Source: an uncultured Pelagibacteraceae bacterium (GTDB lineage: Bacteria; Pseudomonadota; Alphaproteobacteria; Pelagibacterales; Pelagibacteraceae). Taken from it: a stretch of 35,367 nucleotides of DNA. Numbering within the stretch: the first letter of the stretch is position 1; every line of letters begins with the position of its first letter. Both the position numbers and the translations under genes were made by a program. The notes beneath the pieces are model-generated. The model worked only from the letters and a program-made list of their open reading frames with translations, was not told the origin of the DNA and searched no databases. Below are positions 7,798 through 14,844 of this stretch, piece by piece. Location of the stretch: NCBI GenBank assembly GCA_902573865.1, contig CACGLI010000008.1, positions 1 to 35,367 of the forward strand, in the 5' to 3' direction.

Positions 7798-7850
7798 TTT
7801 TTAGTACTTCGGCAATTGCCAGGTGTACAATATGGTTCAAATACCCGGTT
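7791..7850 (-). promoter_or_regulatory. Second structured leader segment, possible SAM-V riboswitch
   Basis: Between the terminator and the first leader ATG, the minus strand has TTGTAC, then a small stem GGC-AATT-GCC, GAAGTAC, and TAAAAAGGAG running into the Shine-Dalgarno sequence. GTAC pairs with GTAC around the small stem. From memory, SAM-V elements end in a similar AAGUCCURAAAAGG stretch, occlude the ribosome-binding site, and occur in tandem behind SAM-II before metY in Pelagibacter. The long P1 stem I would expect is not clear here, so the class assignment is tentative and rests partly on context. Confidence 0.42.
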
Positions 7851-7867
7851 TAGTTTTAGATTGTTCC

Positions 7868-7897
7868 AAAAAAAAACCACCGGCTAAAGCGGTGGTC
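7868..7897 (-). terminator. Intrinsic terminator in the metY leader, downstream of SAM-II
   Basis: On the minus strand ACCACCG and CGGTGGT form a perfect 7-bp stem with loop CTTTAGC, followed by nine T residues. It sits before the gene, so it is a regulatory attenuator. Nine bases spanning loop and stem (CGCTTTAGC, 7891-7883) are complementary to GCTAAAGCG (7918-7910) in the SAM-II 3' strand, giving a ready antiterminator when SAM is absent. Confidence 0.9.
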
Positions 7898-7908
7898 GTT
7901 AGACTTAT

Positions 7909-7961
7909 GCGCTTTAGCTGGATTTATTAAGCGCCCGCAAGTTGCTATAACTCAGCGCTTA
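7909..7961 (-). ncRNA. SAM-II riboswitch aptamer controlling metY
   Basis: On the minus strand the segment has stem AAGCGC (7960-7955) with GCGCTT (P1), the loop GAGTTATAGCAACTTGCG, then AATAAAT and AGCTAAAG. These match the SAM-II (metA-type) core I know: GCGCUGA, UUGC before the 3' P1 strand, the GAUAAAU-like linker, and the pseudoknot strand AGCUAAA. Location (directly after a promoter, before metY) and a downstream terminator fit a SAM-repressed transcription switch: with SAM the pseudoknot hides GCUAAA and the terminator forms. Confidence 0.88.
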
Positions 7962-7964
7962 TGA

Positions 7965-7994
7965 TTTATAGCAAGAAATTTAGGATTTTGTCAA
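7965..7994 (-). promoter_or_regulatory. Strong sigma-70-type promoter for the metY leader
   Basis: On the minus strand TTGACA (7994-7989), an 18-bp spacer and TATAAA (7970-7965), preceded by TGC as an extended -10. Initiation about 7 nt downstream would start the RNA right at the 5' strand of SAM-II P1, so the aptamer would be the very first thing transcribed. The -35 lies 7 bp beyond the gshB stop codon. Confidence 0.8.
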
Positions 7995-8001
7995 TATTCA
8001 A

Positions 8002-8919
8002 TTAAACATTATTCCAAAACAATTTAGCAAGGTTTATTCCTGACAAATCTTTATACGCAACTAGTCCAGTAGGGCTAGTGACATTTATATCGCCTATTAA
8101 TTTCTCTTGTACAAAATCTACCCCTGCAAAATATATATTATTTTTAACTAACAATTTTCCTATTGCTGTACTAGCCTTTATTTCTTTATTTGTCAGTTTT
8201 GTTAATTTTGCCTTAGCTCCTTTGCTCATGTTGGATAAGATACTTCCTTTTTTTGGTACTCTAGAAATAGCGCCAACAATCTTGCCTTTAATTATAAAAA
8301 CCCTTTTATCGCCTTTATAAACTCCGGGTAAAAACTTTTGAAAAAATAAATGATTATGAGCTTTTAGTAATTTTTTTATTTTATAAGCATTAAAAGTTTT
8401 TAATAAAAATACATTATTTCCACTAAAACCATTAATAGGTTTGGCTACAATAGTCTTATGTATTTTAAAAAAACTTCTGATTTCTTTAAGATTTTCACTA
8501 ATTAAAGTTGGAGGCATGTACCTCATCAAATTAATAGAAAATAGTTTTTCAGATATATTTCTAACTGCAGAAGGATGATTAATTATCTTAACCTTTTTAG
8601 AAATGTGGTTAAGTAAGAATGTTGTATACAAATATCGATTATCAAAGGGAGGATCATTTCTGATTAGAATGACCTTTGATTTTTCTAAATTAAAATTAAT
8701 AGTCTTGTACAGAGTGTAAAATTTCTTTTTTCCATCATTGATCTTTATCTGCTTACAAAAAGCTATGACTTTTCCATTTAAAAAACTTAAATTTTCTGGC
8801 TCAAAATAATATATTTTATAACCTCTTTTTTGCGCCTCAGCTGCTAAAAGTATTGTCGTATCTGTTTTAATATTTACCTTTTTAAGATTAGAACCCTGAA
8901 TAGCTAAAATTTTCTTCAT
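8002..8919 (-). CDS. gshB: Glutathione synthetase
   Basis: ATP-grasp ligase joining gamma-glutamylcysteine and glycine to glutathione. At 305 residues it is slightly shorter than the usual 315. Characteristic features: IRNDPPFDNRYLYTTFLL (about residues 86-103), NHPSAVRNISEKL, the ATP-binding VAKPINGFSGNNVFLL, and DINVTSPTGLVAY near the C terminus with the metal- and nucleotide-binding Asn. The start lies inside the end of gshA (32-bp overlap), giving tight coupling and a 1:1 pathway arrangement. No terminator is apparent after it; the metY promoter begins 8 bp downstream. Confidence 0.92.
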   Translation of the reverse strand: MKKILAIQGSNLKKVNIKTDTTILLAAEAQKRGYKIYYFEPENLSFLNGKVIAFCKQIKINDGKKKFYTLYKTINFNLEKSKVILIRNDPPFDNRYLYTTFLLNHISKKVKIINHPSAVRNISEKLFSINLMRYMPPTLISENLKEIRSFFKIHKTIVAKPINGFSGNNVFLLKTFNAYKIKKLLKAHNHLFFQKFLPGVYKGDKRVFIIKGKIVGAISRVPKKGSILSNMSKGAKAKLTKLTNKEIKASTAIGKLLVKNNIYFAGVDFVQEKLIGDINVTSPTGLVAYKDLSGINLAKLFWNNV

Positions 8920-10231
8920 GATTTACCAAAAAGTTTAAGTTTTTTGTTTTATTAAATTGTTCAATCAGCATTTCTGCTCTTGTTTTTTTATTCTCAATTA
9001 TTTCTTCTATATGTTTTAAATAAATTATTTCATTTTTACCACTTTTGTTCATTTCGTTTCTTTTTTCTAAACCCTTTTTAGACAGATCTAAAAAAATTCT
9101 TCCCCAATCCATAAGTTTTTTATTATTTAGCAATGTATTTAATCCTTGTTTAGGTGCGTTGAAATATGCCTCCATAACTTCTTCTTTTTTCCAATTCTTT
9201 ATAATCTCATAAGTCTCCTCTAAAGATCCATAAATTAATCCAGTAAAGAAAGCAGGTCCGTTACAAATGCATCCAAAGTTACAGGTATCTAATGATCTAA
9301 ATTCTATTACTTGTTTTAACCTTACTTCAGTAAAAATAGTTCCCAAATGATTTTCAAAATCTTTTAATGTTGGTTTAACTCCTTTTAAAAAACTTAAATT
9401 TCCGTTTAAGTAGTCATTAAATGTTTGTCCATTTGGAGAATGATATTTTCCATCTCTTTTGAGAAATAAAATCGGATAATCAATTGCATGATCAATATAT
9501 TTTTCAAAATTTAATGGCTCAAAAGTAATTGGCATTATTCCACCTCTATTAGTTTCTTGCCAAACCCTTCCTCTGTAAGATAAATAGCCTGAGAGTTTAT
9601 TTTCTGAAAAGGGCGAATTAGCAAATAAAGCAATCGTTAGAGGTACTAAGTAATTACCAATCTTAAATTTTTTTTCAAAATCTTTTTCAGAAATATAATC
9701 ATAATTGATTTGAATACCTGCAGTTTTATACATCATGTCTAAACTAAGTTTTCCACCTTTTGGCATTTCATCAGTCATAATTTTGTAACGTTCTTTTGGA
9801 CTTTTAGGTATATCAGCTAACTTGTTAAATGGATCATAAGCTATTGAGGAAGTAGTAATATTGACTGATTTAAAAATTTCTTTAAGTTCGTTGAAATGAT
9901 TACTATTCTCAGAGCAAACAGAGTGAATATTTTTAAAAGGTGCACCCGATAATTCATATTGAAATCCAGGTTCAGTAGTAATTTTTTGATTTTTCCTTTT
10001 TAACCCTATTAACTTATTTCCCTCTAATTGAGGTTCCCAACCCTTATTTTTTAAAATTTCAAATACATTTTTAATTTTTTCATAATCAATTCTCTTAAGA
10101 TCATTTTTATTAAAGATAAACTTTTCATGCTCAACACCAATTCTAAGATGGTTATCTTTTTTTATTCCGTCAGTGAGATATTGAATTAGTTGTTTTTTAT
10201 TTTCAATTAATAGGGAAGATTTTTTACTCAA
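8888..10231 (-). CDS. gshA: Glutamate-cysteine ligase (GCS2 / plant-alphaproteobacterial type)
   Basis: First enzyme of glutathione synthesis, forming gamma-glutamylcysteine with ATP. The 447 residues fit the alphaproteobacterial/plant class, unlike the 518-residue E. coli type. Motifs: RIGVEHEKFIF at about residue 31-41 (active-site Glu residues), MYKTAGIQINYDY, GGIMPITFEPLNFEKY, and EVRLKQVIEFRSLDTC. It overlaps the upstream VOC gene by 8 bp and the downstream gshB by 32 bp, so the three genes form one transcription unit read from about 10.6 kb. Confidence 0.92.
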   Translation of the reverse strand: MSKKSSLLIENKKQLIQYLTDGIKKDNHLRIGVEHEKFIFNKNDLKRIDYEKIKNVFEILKNKGWEPQLEGNKLIGLKRKNQKITTEPGFQYELSGAPFKNIHSVCSENSNHFNELKEIFKSVNITTSSIAYDPFNKLADIPKSPKERYKIMTDEMPKGGKLSLDMMYKTAGIQINYDYISEKDFEKKFKIGNYLVPLTIALFANSPFSENKLSGYLSYRGRVWQETNRGGIMPITFEPLNFEKYIDHAIDYPILFLKRDGKYHSPNGQTFNDYLNGNLSFLKGVKPTLKDFENHLGTIFTEVRLKQVIEFRSLDTCNFGCICNGPAFFTGLIYGSLEETYEIIKNWKKEEVMEAYFNAPKQGLNTLLNNKKLMDWGRIFLDLSKKGLEKRNEMNKSGKNEIIYLKHIEEIIENKKTRAEMLIEQFNKTKNLNFLVNHEENFSYSGF

Positions 10232-10622
10232 ATGTTTTTAACTCTAAGACATTTCCATTTGGATCTTCGATAAAAAATGTATTTTGTTCGAATCTAGTAC
10301 CCTCAAACCTTGTATAAGGTTTATCGATATAATTTATTTTATTTGCCTCGATATTTTCTTTAATTTTTTTAAAAACATCTTTTTTTAAATGAACACCAAA
10401 GTGTGGCACTGGAACTTGACCCATATCTACATTATGCCTTTCTCTAGGAAGTTTCATAGATGTTTGATGTAAAGTTAGCTCGTTACCCCAAAAATCGATG
10501 TCAACCCACTTGCCGTCTTCTCGATTTCCAGTTTTACATCCTAAAATATCAGTATAAAAAGCTTCGGCTTTTTTTAGGTCCCCAGCGGGAATAGCGAGAT
10601 GAAAAGAATTACTCATACGCAT
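10224..10622 (-). CDS. VOC-superfamily protein (glyoxalase/extradiol-dioxygenase fold) in the glutathione operon
   Basis: A 132-residue single-domain-pair VOC protein. It starts [26 protein letters not shown]-like, carries [12 protein letters not shown] and [10 protein letters not shown] in the middle, and ends [15 protein letters not shown], giving His, His and Glu candidates for a metal site. The pattern resembles the COG3565-type predicted dioxygenases rather than classic lactoylglutathione lyase. As first gene of an operon with gshA and gshB it may act on a glutathione conjugate; substrate unknown. The start could be the ATG at 10622 or the one 6 bp later (MSNSF), which fits the family N terminus better. 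Confidence 0.8.
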   Translation of the reverse strand: MRMSNSFHLAIPAGDLKKAEAFYTDILGCKTGNREDGKWVDIDFWGNELTLHQTSMKLPRERHNVDMGQVPVPHFGVHLKKDVFKKIKENIEANKINYIDKPYTRFEGTRFEQNTFFIEDPNGNVLELKTFE

Positions 10623-10671
10623 TTTTATATATTCTTCTTTAAATTTTTCAAGTAGGCATTATATACATCCT

Positions 10672-11247
10672 ATGAAAGATTATTTAGAATCTATAAAAAA
10701 AAGAGATCCTGCGGCAAAATCTTTACTGAGTATCATTCTCACATATCCAGGGGTTAAAGCGGTTTTCTTTCATCATATATCTAATTTTTTTTACAAAGCT
10801 GGATTTGATTTAATAGCAAGAATTGTTTCACAAACAATAAGATTTTTTACAGGTGTGGAAATTCATCCCGGAGCCAAGATTGGTAAAAATTTATTTATTG
10901 ATCATGGTATGGGAGTAGTAATCGGCGAAACTTCTGAAATTGGAAACAATGTTACTATATATCATTCTGTGACTTTAGGCGGAAGCTCTCCTAGTATAGA
11001 CAGCGAAAGACAAAGACATGAAAAAAGACACCCAACGATCGGGAATGATGTTGTGATTGGTTCTGGTGCTCAAATAATTGGGCCAATTAAAGTTGGTAAC
11101 AATGCAAGAATTGCCGCTAATGCAGTTGTGGTAAAAGATGTTCCAGAAAATGCAACGATGGTTGGCATCCCTGCTAAAGCAGTCAAGTTAGAAAACAAAG
11201 GTAGCTTCAGACCTTACGGTGTGGATGACAAAGTAAAAGATGAGTAA
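10672..11247 (+). CDS. cysE: Serine O-acetyltransferase
   Basis: Makes O-acetylserine from serine and acetyl-CoA, the carbon acceptor for sulfide in cysteine synthesis. The 191 residues are the short form, with a helical N-terminal region followed by a left-handed beta-helix of hexapeptide repeats. Motifs: [25 protein letters not shown] with catalytic His/Asp, [29 protein letters not shown], and the terminal VGIPAKAVK. It overlaps msrB by 8 bp. Divergent from the VOC-gshA-gshB unit across only 49 bp, where a TATATA sequence (about 10659-10664) may serve as -10. Confidence 0.93.
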   Translation: MKDYLESIKKRDPAAKSLLSIILTYPGVKAVFFHHISNFFYKAGFDLIARIVSQTIRFFTGVEIHPGAKIGKNLFIDHGMGVVIGETSEIGNNVTIYHSVTLGGSSPSIDSERQRHEKRHPTIGNDVVIGSGAQIIGPIKVGNNARIAANAVVVKDVPENATMVGIPAKAVKLENKGSFRPYGVDDKVKDE

Positions 11248-11617
11248 AGATTGGGACCCAAATTTAACACCTGAACAAAATTATATTTTAAAACAAGAAG
11301 GAACAGAGTCTCCGGGAAGCAGCCCATTAAATCATGAAAAGCGAGAGGGTTCATATCATTGTGTTGGATGCGGGATAAAATTATTTGAGTCATCTACTAA
11401 ATATGAAAGTGGCACAGGTTGGCCATCTTTTTTTGACTCTGTCCCTGATGTTTTTGAGGTCAAAACTGATATGAATATTGGATATCCTAGGACGGAGTAT
11501 CATTGTAAAAAATGTGGCGGTCATCACGGCCACCTATTTAATGATGGACCAAAACCATCCGGTAAAAGATACTGCAACAACGGCTTATGTTTAGTTTTTA
11601 AGCCAAAAAAGATATAG
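11240..11617 (+). CDS. msrB: Peptide methionine (R)-S-oxide reductase
   Basis: Repairs methionine-R-sulfoxide in proteins. In 125 residues it has both zinc-binding CxxC pairs (CVGCG and CKKCG), the core GTGWPSF, the YPRTEYHC strand, [18 protein letters not shown] with the catalytic Cys in RYCNN, and a C-terminal CLVFKP. The usual RYCxNSxxL reads RYCNNGLCL here, adding a nearby Cys that could serve as resolving residue. Reading starts inside the cysE end, so the two are co-translated. No secretion signal, so cytoplasmic. Confidence 0.92.
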   Translation: MSKDWDPNLTPEQNYILKQEGTESPGSSPLNHEKREGSYHCVGCGIKLFESSTKYESGTGWPSFFDSVPDVFEVKTDMNIGYPRTEYHCKKCGGHHGHLFNDGPKPSGKRYCNNGLCLVFKPKKI

Positions 11618-11678
11618 AAGTTGTTCACACAACTATTAAGTTTTTGAATACAACCAAATAAATAAATAACTTTAGATA

Positions 11679-11706
11679 TTATGGTAAATAGACCCAGATA
11701 CCATAA
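11679..11706. repeat. Perfect 8-bp inverted repeat upstream of the phosphatase gene
   Basis: TTATGGTA (11679-11686) and TACCATAA (11699-11706) are separated by 12 nt and lie 28 bp before the ATG of the following gene. It could be an operator or a leader hairpin. Just after msrB, AGTTGT/ACAACT (about 11619-11634) forms another weak hairpin followed by a short T run. Confidence 0.4.
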
Positions 11707-11733
11707 ATTTGTTAGGTTATCATTTAGGCCACC

Positions 11734-12306
11734 ATGAAAGGCAAACATACTTCCCTTAATTTTTTATTCATTTTTATATCAACTTTTCTTTTATTATTTC
11801 CTTCTACCAAAGCCTCAGAAATAATTTGGCAAGATCTTTCAAAAGGAGATAGAATTATTTTAATAAGACACTCTATAGCCCCTGGTGGTGGGGATCCTGT
11901 TGGGTTTAACCTCCAAGATTGCAAAACACAAAGAAATTTAAGTAAAGAAGGGATAGATCAATCTAAGAGAATAGGTGAGATTTTTAAAAAGAAAAACATT
12001 CCAATTGATCAAGTTTTATCAAGTGAGTGGTGCAGATGCAAAGATACCGCTCATTTCGCATTCCAAAATTTCAAAACTTTTTCTGCACTTAATTCAACAT
12101 TTTCTGCTCCTTATAACAAGAATCAAGATAAACAAATTAAAGATTTAAAAATGTTCATAAATCAGTGGAACAGTAATAAAAAAAATTTAGTTTTAATAAC
12201 TCACTACAGTATAATCACAGCTATTACGGATGCCGTGCCCAGCTCAGGAGAAATAGTAGTGACAGATAAAAATTTCCGTGTTATTAGCACTATAAGAACC
12301 GATTAA
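11734..12306 (+). CDS. Secreted histidine-phosphatase-superfamily protein
   Basis: A 190-residue protein with an N-terminal signal segment (basic start, then FLFIFISTFLLLFPSTKAS), predicting periplasmic location. The mature part has LIRHSIAPGGGDPVGF, a variant of the RHG phosphohistidine motif with Ser in place of Gly, then RNLSKEGIDQSKRIGEIF, VLSSEWCRCKDTAHFAF and LITHYSIITAITD holding the second His. All core catalytic residues (Arg-His early, Arg mid, His late) seem present. This is the branch of histidine phosphatases often annotated as secreted phosphoglycerate-mutase-like. Substrate unknown; a role in releasing phosphate from organic esters is possible. Three Cys (one in DCKTQ and two in WCRC) may form a disulfide. 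Confidence 0.8.
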   Translation: MKGKHTSLNFLFIFISTFLLLFPSTKASEIIWQDLSKGDRIILIRHSIAPGGGDPVGFNLQDCKTQRNLSKEGIDQSKRIGEIFKKKNIPIDQVLSSEWCRCKDTAHFAFQNFKTFSALNSTFSAPYNKNQDKQIKDLKMFINQWNSNKKNLVLITHYSIITAITDAVPSSGEIVVTDKNFRVISTIRTD

Positions 12307-12644
12307 AAAAATACATAATAAACGATAAATAAGATTAAACAATATTCAAATCCAGTCTTAATTTTATTTAATCTATCTTCGCCAATTTTAAGTTTTAAAT
12401 AACTTGATAAAAAATAAAAACTTAAATGTACAATTAAGACAGATATTGCGATACCTATCAATGTGGCCTTAAAGGAAAAGTTTTTAATTCCAAAATAGCA
12501 AGCTAATAAGAATGTTATCCAAGAAATTTTAGAAATGAATATTTTGAATAATAAAGCAGTTTTTTTGCTAAATATGGATTGAGTTTTTATAAAGGAGTAG
12601 GACCATATTAAACCTAGAATAAAACCTAAATATTTTATAATCAT
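12303..12644 (-). CDS. Small integral membrane protein of unknown function
   Basis: A 113-residue protein with about four hydrophobic segments (YLGFILGLIWSYSF, ISWITFLLACYFGI, ATLIGIAISVLIVHLSFYFL, and the C-terminal CLILFIVYYVFF) and short basic loops. I do not recognise a family. It converges on the phosphatase with a 4-bp overlap of ends, and its ATG is only 22 bp from the divergent ccdA start, so it may share a regulatory region with ccdA. Confidence 0.6.
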   Translation of the reverse strand: MIIKYLGFILGLIWSYSFIKTQSIFSKKTALLFKIFISKISWITFLLACYFGIKNFSFKATLIGIAISVLIVHLSFYFLSSYLKLKIGEDRLNKIKTGFEYCLILFIVYYVFF

Positions 12645-12647
12645 TTT

Positions 12648-12660
12648 ATGATATTATCAT
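12648..12660. promoter_or_regulatory. Dyad between divergent starts (small membrane protein / ccdA)
   Basis: ATGATA-T-TATCAT, a perfect dyad with 6-bp arms, fills most of the 22-bp gap between two divergent start codons. It may be an operator or simply AT-rich DNA. Confidence 0.25.
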
Positions 12661-12666
12661 TTAATT

Positions 12667-13380
12667 ATGTTTATAAAATCTATATTTGCGTTCGGAGCGG
12701 GTTTCATAAGTTTTCTAACACCATGCGTGTTACCTATTATCCCTGGTTATATATCTTACATAACTGGAAAACCTTTAGAGGAAATTGAGAAAAATAAAAA
12801 AAGTGTTCTTATTAAAACAATTACTTTTTCATGTGGTTTTTCAATAGTATTTATAACATTAGGAGCTGCAGCATCCGCGCTAGGGAACATTTTACTATTT
12901 TTTTCACAACAACTTAGAATAGTTGCAGGTGTAATAATTGTTATTTTTGCTTTAAATTTTTTAGGATTATTAAATTTTAATTTTTTAAATAGCGAAAAGA
13001 GATTTCAAACTGGTAATTTTAAAGATAATTTAATATTTCCTCTACTAGTAGGCGGTGCATTCGCTTTTGGTTGGACTCCCTGTATTGGGCCGATTTTGGG
13101 ATCAATTATTACATTATCAGCATCTGAAGCAACCATTTCTAAAGGAATAATATTATTATCTTTCTATTCATTAGGTTTAGCTATCCCATTTATATTATCA
13201 GGTTATTATATGAGTGTTTTTTTAAATTCTAAAAAAAGTTTCTCAAAATATTACGGAGTAATCACAAAAGGGGGAGGGTTAGTCCTTTTGCTAACTGGAA
13301 TTCTTATAATTACAAATCAAATTCAAGTTATAAGTTATTATATTTTGACTACCTTTCCATTTCTTACTAAACTTGGATAA
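12667..13380 (+). CDS. ccdA: Cytochrome c biogenesis / thiol-disulfide transmembrane protein CcdA
   Basis: CcdA (DsbD membrane domain) carries electrons from cytoplasmic thioredoxin across the inner membrane to reduce periplasmic thiols, needed for cytochrome c maturation. The 237 residues have six hydrophobic segments and the two conserved Cys contexts: FISFLTPCVLPIIPGYISYITG in helix 1 and FAFGWTPCIGPILGSI in the helix-4 region. Length and absence of periplasmic domains indicate CcdA rather than full DsbD. Cytochrome c' at 34.3 kb is a possible client. Confidence 0.92.
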   Translation: MFIKSIFAFGAGFISFLTPCVLPIIPGYISYITGKPLEEIEKNKKSVLIKTITFSCGFSIVFITLGAAASALGNILLFFSQQLRIVAGVIIVIFALNFLGLLNFNFLNSEKRFQTGNFKDNLIFPLLVGGAFAFGWTPCIGPILGSIITLSASEATISKGIILLSFYSLGLAIPFILSGYYMSVFLNSKKSFSKYYGVITKGGGLVLLLTGILIITNQIQVISYYILTTFPFLTKLG

Positions 13381-13384
13381 TCAT

Positions 13385-14281
13385 ATGATAAGTGTTCTAG
13401 GAATATTTGTAGCAGATATAAGTTTTTCAGGACCAAAAATTCCATCGACTGGCGAAACAATTTTAGGCACAAAATATAATATTGGACCAGGTGGCAAAGG
13501 ATGTAATCAAGCTATTGCAATCGCAAGACTTGGAGGTGAGTTAAATTTTTTATCTAAGATTGGCAAAGATGATTATGGCAAATTAGCTCTAAAAACTCTA
13601 ATAAAAAATAAAATTAAAACTGATCATATAATTCAAGATGAGAGTCTTCAAACAGGAGTTGCTGGGATTTTTGTTGACAAAAGTTCAGGAAAAAATGCCA
13701 TTAATGTAATAACAGGAGCTCCTTCGACGCTCACCTTAAACGAAATAAAAGATAACTTAAATATTATTAAAAAATCAAAAATATTTCTTACACAATTAGA
13801 AATTCCAAAAGATGTAACCTTGCATTGTTTAAAAACTGCAAAAGAAAATAATATTTTAACTATTCTTAACCCAGCTCCAGCCTCAGATTTACCACAGGAA
13901 TTTTTTAATTATATTGATTATTTTACACCAAATGAGACAGAGGCAGAATTTTTTACAGGTTTAAAAATTACAAATGAAAATGAAGCCAAAGAAGCTTCAA
14001 AAAAAATTATTAATATGGGAGTAAAAAAAGTAATTATTACACTTGGCGATAAAGGTTTATTTTACTCTGATGGAAAAGAGGAAATTTATTTAAAAGCTAC
14101 TTCTGTACAGGCTATTGATACAACAGGAGCAGGTGATGCTTTTAATGGTGGTTTGGCTTTTGGTTTATCTAAAAATAAACCTATTAAAGAATGTCTTGAA
14201 CTTGCTAACAAAGTAGCTGGTTTATCTACAACAAAACTAGGGGCAGGAGACTCAATGCCTTTTTTAAAAGAAGTTAATTAA
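13385..14281 (+). CDS. rbsK: Ribokinase (PfkB family)
   Basis: Phosphorylates ribose to ribose-5-phosphate. The protein (298 residues from the ATG at 13385) begins MISVLGIFVADISFSG and shows PGGKGCNQAIAIARLGG (PfkB signature 1), ILNPAPASDLP, FTPNETEAEFFTG, VIITLGDKG and DTTGAGDAFNGGLAFGL (signature 2 with the catalytic Asp). A TTG at 13373 would add four residues and overlap ccdA, but it has no ribosome-binding site, whereas GGAT lies 8 nt before this ATG. Other PfkB sugar kinases are possible; the NPAPA and NxxE elements favour ribokinase. It ends 4 bp inside grxC, tail to tail. Confidence 0.85.
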   Translation: MISVLGIFVADISFSGPKIPSTGETILGTKYNIGPGGKGCNQAIAIARLGGELNFLSKIGKDDYGKLALKTLIKNKIKTDHIIQDESLQTGVAGIFVDKSSGKNAINVITGAPSTLTLNEIKDNLNIIKKSKIFLTQLEIPKDVTLHCLKTAKENNILTILNPAPASDLPQEFFNYIDYFTPNETEAEFFTGLKITNENEAKEASKKIINMGVKKVIITLGDKGLFYSDGKEEIYLKATSVQAIDTTGAGDAFNGGLAFGLSKNKPIKECLELANKVAGLSTTKLGAGDSMPFLKEVN

Positions 14282-14532
14282 GCAAGTAATTTATCAAGCT
14301 CGCCATTTCTATTAGCTTCTTGCAGTTGATCATTTCCACCTATGTAGTGATCACCTATAAAGATTTGAGGAATAGTTCGTGCTCCATTAGTTCTTTGAAG
14401 CATTTCTTTAGCTTTTGCTGGCTCTTTCCAAATATCAAATTCCTCTATTTCAACATTTTTACTTTTTAATAAAGCTTTAGCAGCACCACAATAGGGACAT
14501 GGATTACCAGAATACATTGTTACTTTTTTCAT
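14278..14532 (-). CDS. grxC: Glutaredoxin 3 (GrxC)
   Basis: Small dithiol glutaredoxin, reduced by glutathione, that reduces protein disulfides. In 84 residues: VTMYSGNPCPYCGAAKALL with the CPYC active site (Cys at about 12 and 15), ARTIPQIFIGDHYIGG with the cis-Pro and the GG glutathione-binding turn. Length is standard. Convergent with rbsK (4-bp overlap) and 2 bp after the DUF2805 gene, so probably co-transcribed with it. It fits the glutathione-synthesis genes 5 kb away. Confidence 0.94.
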   Translation of the reverse strand: MKKVTMYSGNPCPYCGAAKALLKSKNVEIEEFDIWKEPAKAKEMLQRTNGARTIPQIFIGDHYIGGNDQLQEANRNGELDKLLA

Positions 14533-14534
14533 GA

Positions 14535-14831
14535 TTAATATATATCATTTATTTTAATTTTTTCCCTTAGCATTTTACGCCCATGTTTAAATTTTTTTCT
14601 ATGTTTGATGCTTGTATTATGCACTCTTTTTCTCCAAAGTCTAAATGCCGAGGGTTTTAAATTCTTTCGCATAATTTTAATAACATCTGACTCATTATTC
14701 CCAGTTTTTTCTTTAATTTCTTCAAAAGTAATCCTATCAGCCCATGCAGCCCATATTACCCAATTATTATCTTTTTCCTTTGGTTCTGGATTTTTTACTC
14801 TTGTTTGAGGTATTAAACTTTTTTTCTTCAT
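14535..14831 (-). CDS. DUF2805 / TIGR03643-type protein
   Basis: A 98-residue basic protein with the family core VIWAAWADRITFEEIKEKTG (usually WEDRTPFE), then ESDVIKIMRKNLKPSAFRLWRKRV and SIKHRKKF. The helix-turn-helix-like order (FEEIKEKTGNNESDVIKIM) and basic C terminus suggest nucleic-acid binding, but no function is established to my knowledge. It lies directly upstream of grxC (2-bp gap) and is divergent from the LysE gene with 13 bp between start codons. Confidence 0.8.
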   Translation of the reverse strand: MKKKSLIPQTRVKNPEPKEKDNNWVIWAAWADRITFEEIKEKTGNNESDVIKIMRKNLKPSAFRLWRKRVHNTSIKHRKKFKHGRKMLREKIKINDIY

Positions 14832-14844
14832 TAAAATATATATA

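Noticed and set aside
13373-13384. TTG start for ribokinase
   Set aside because: No ribosome site before it, and the ATG at 13385 gives the usual N terminus.
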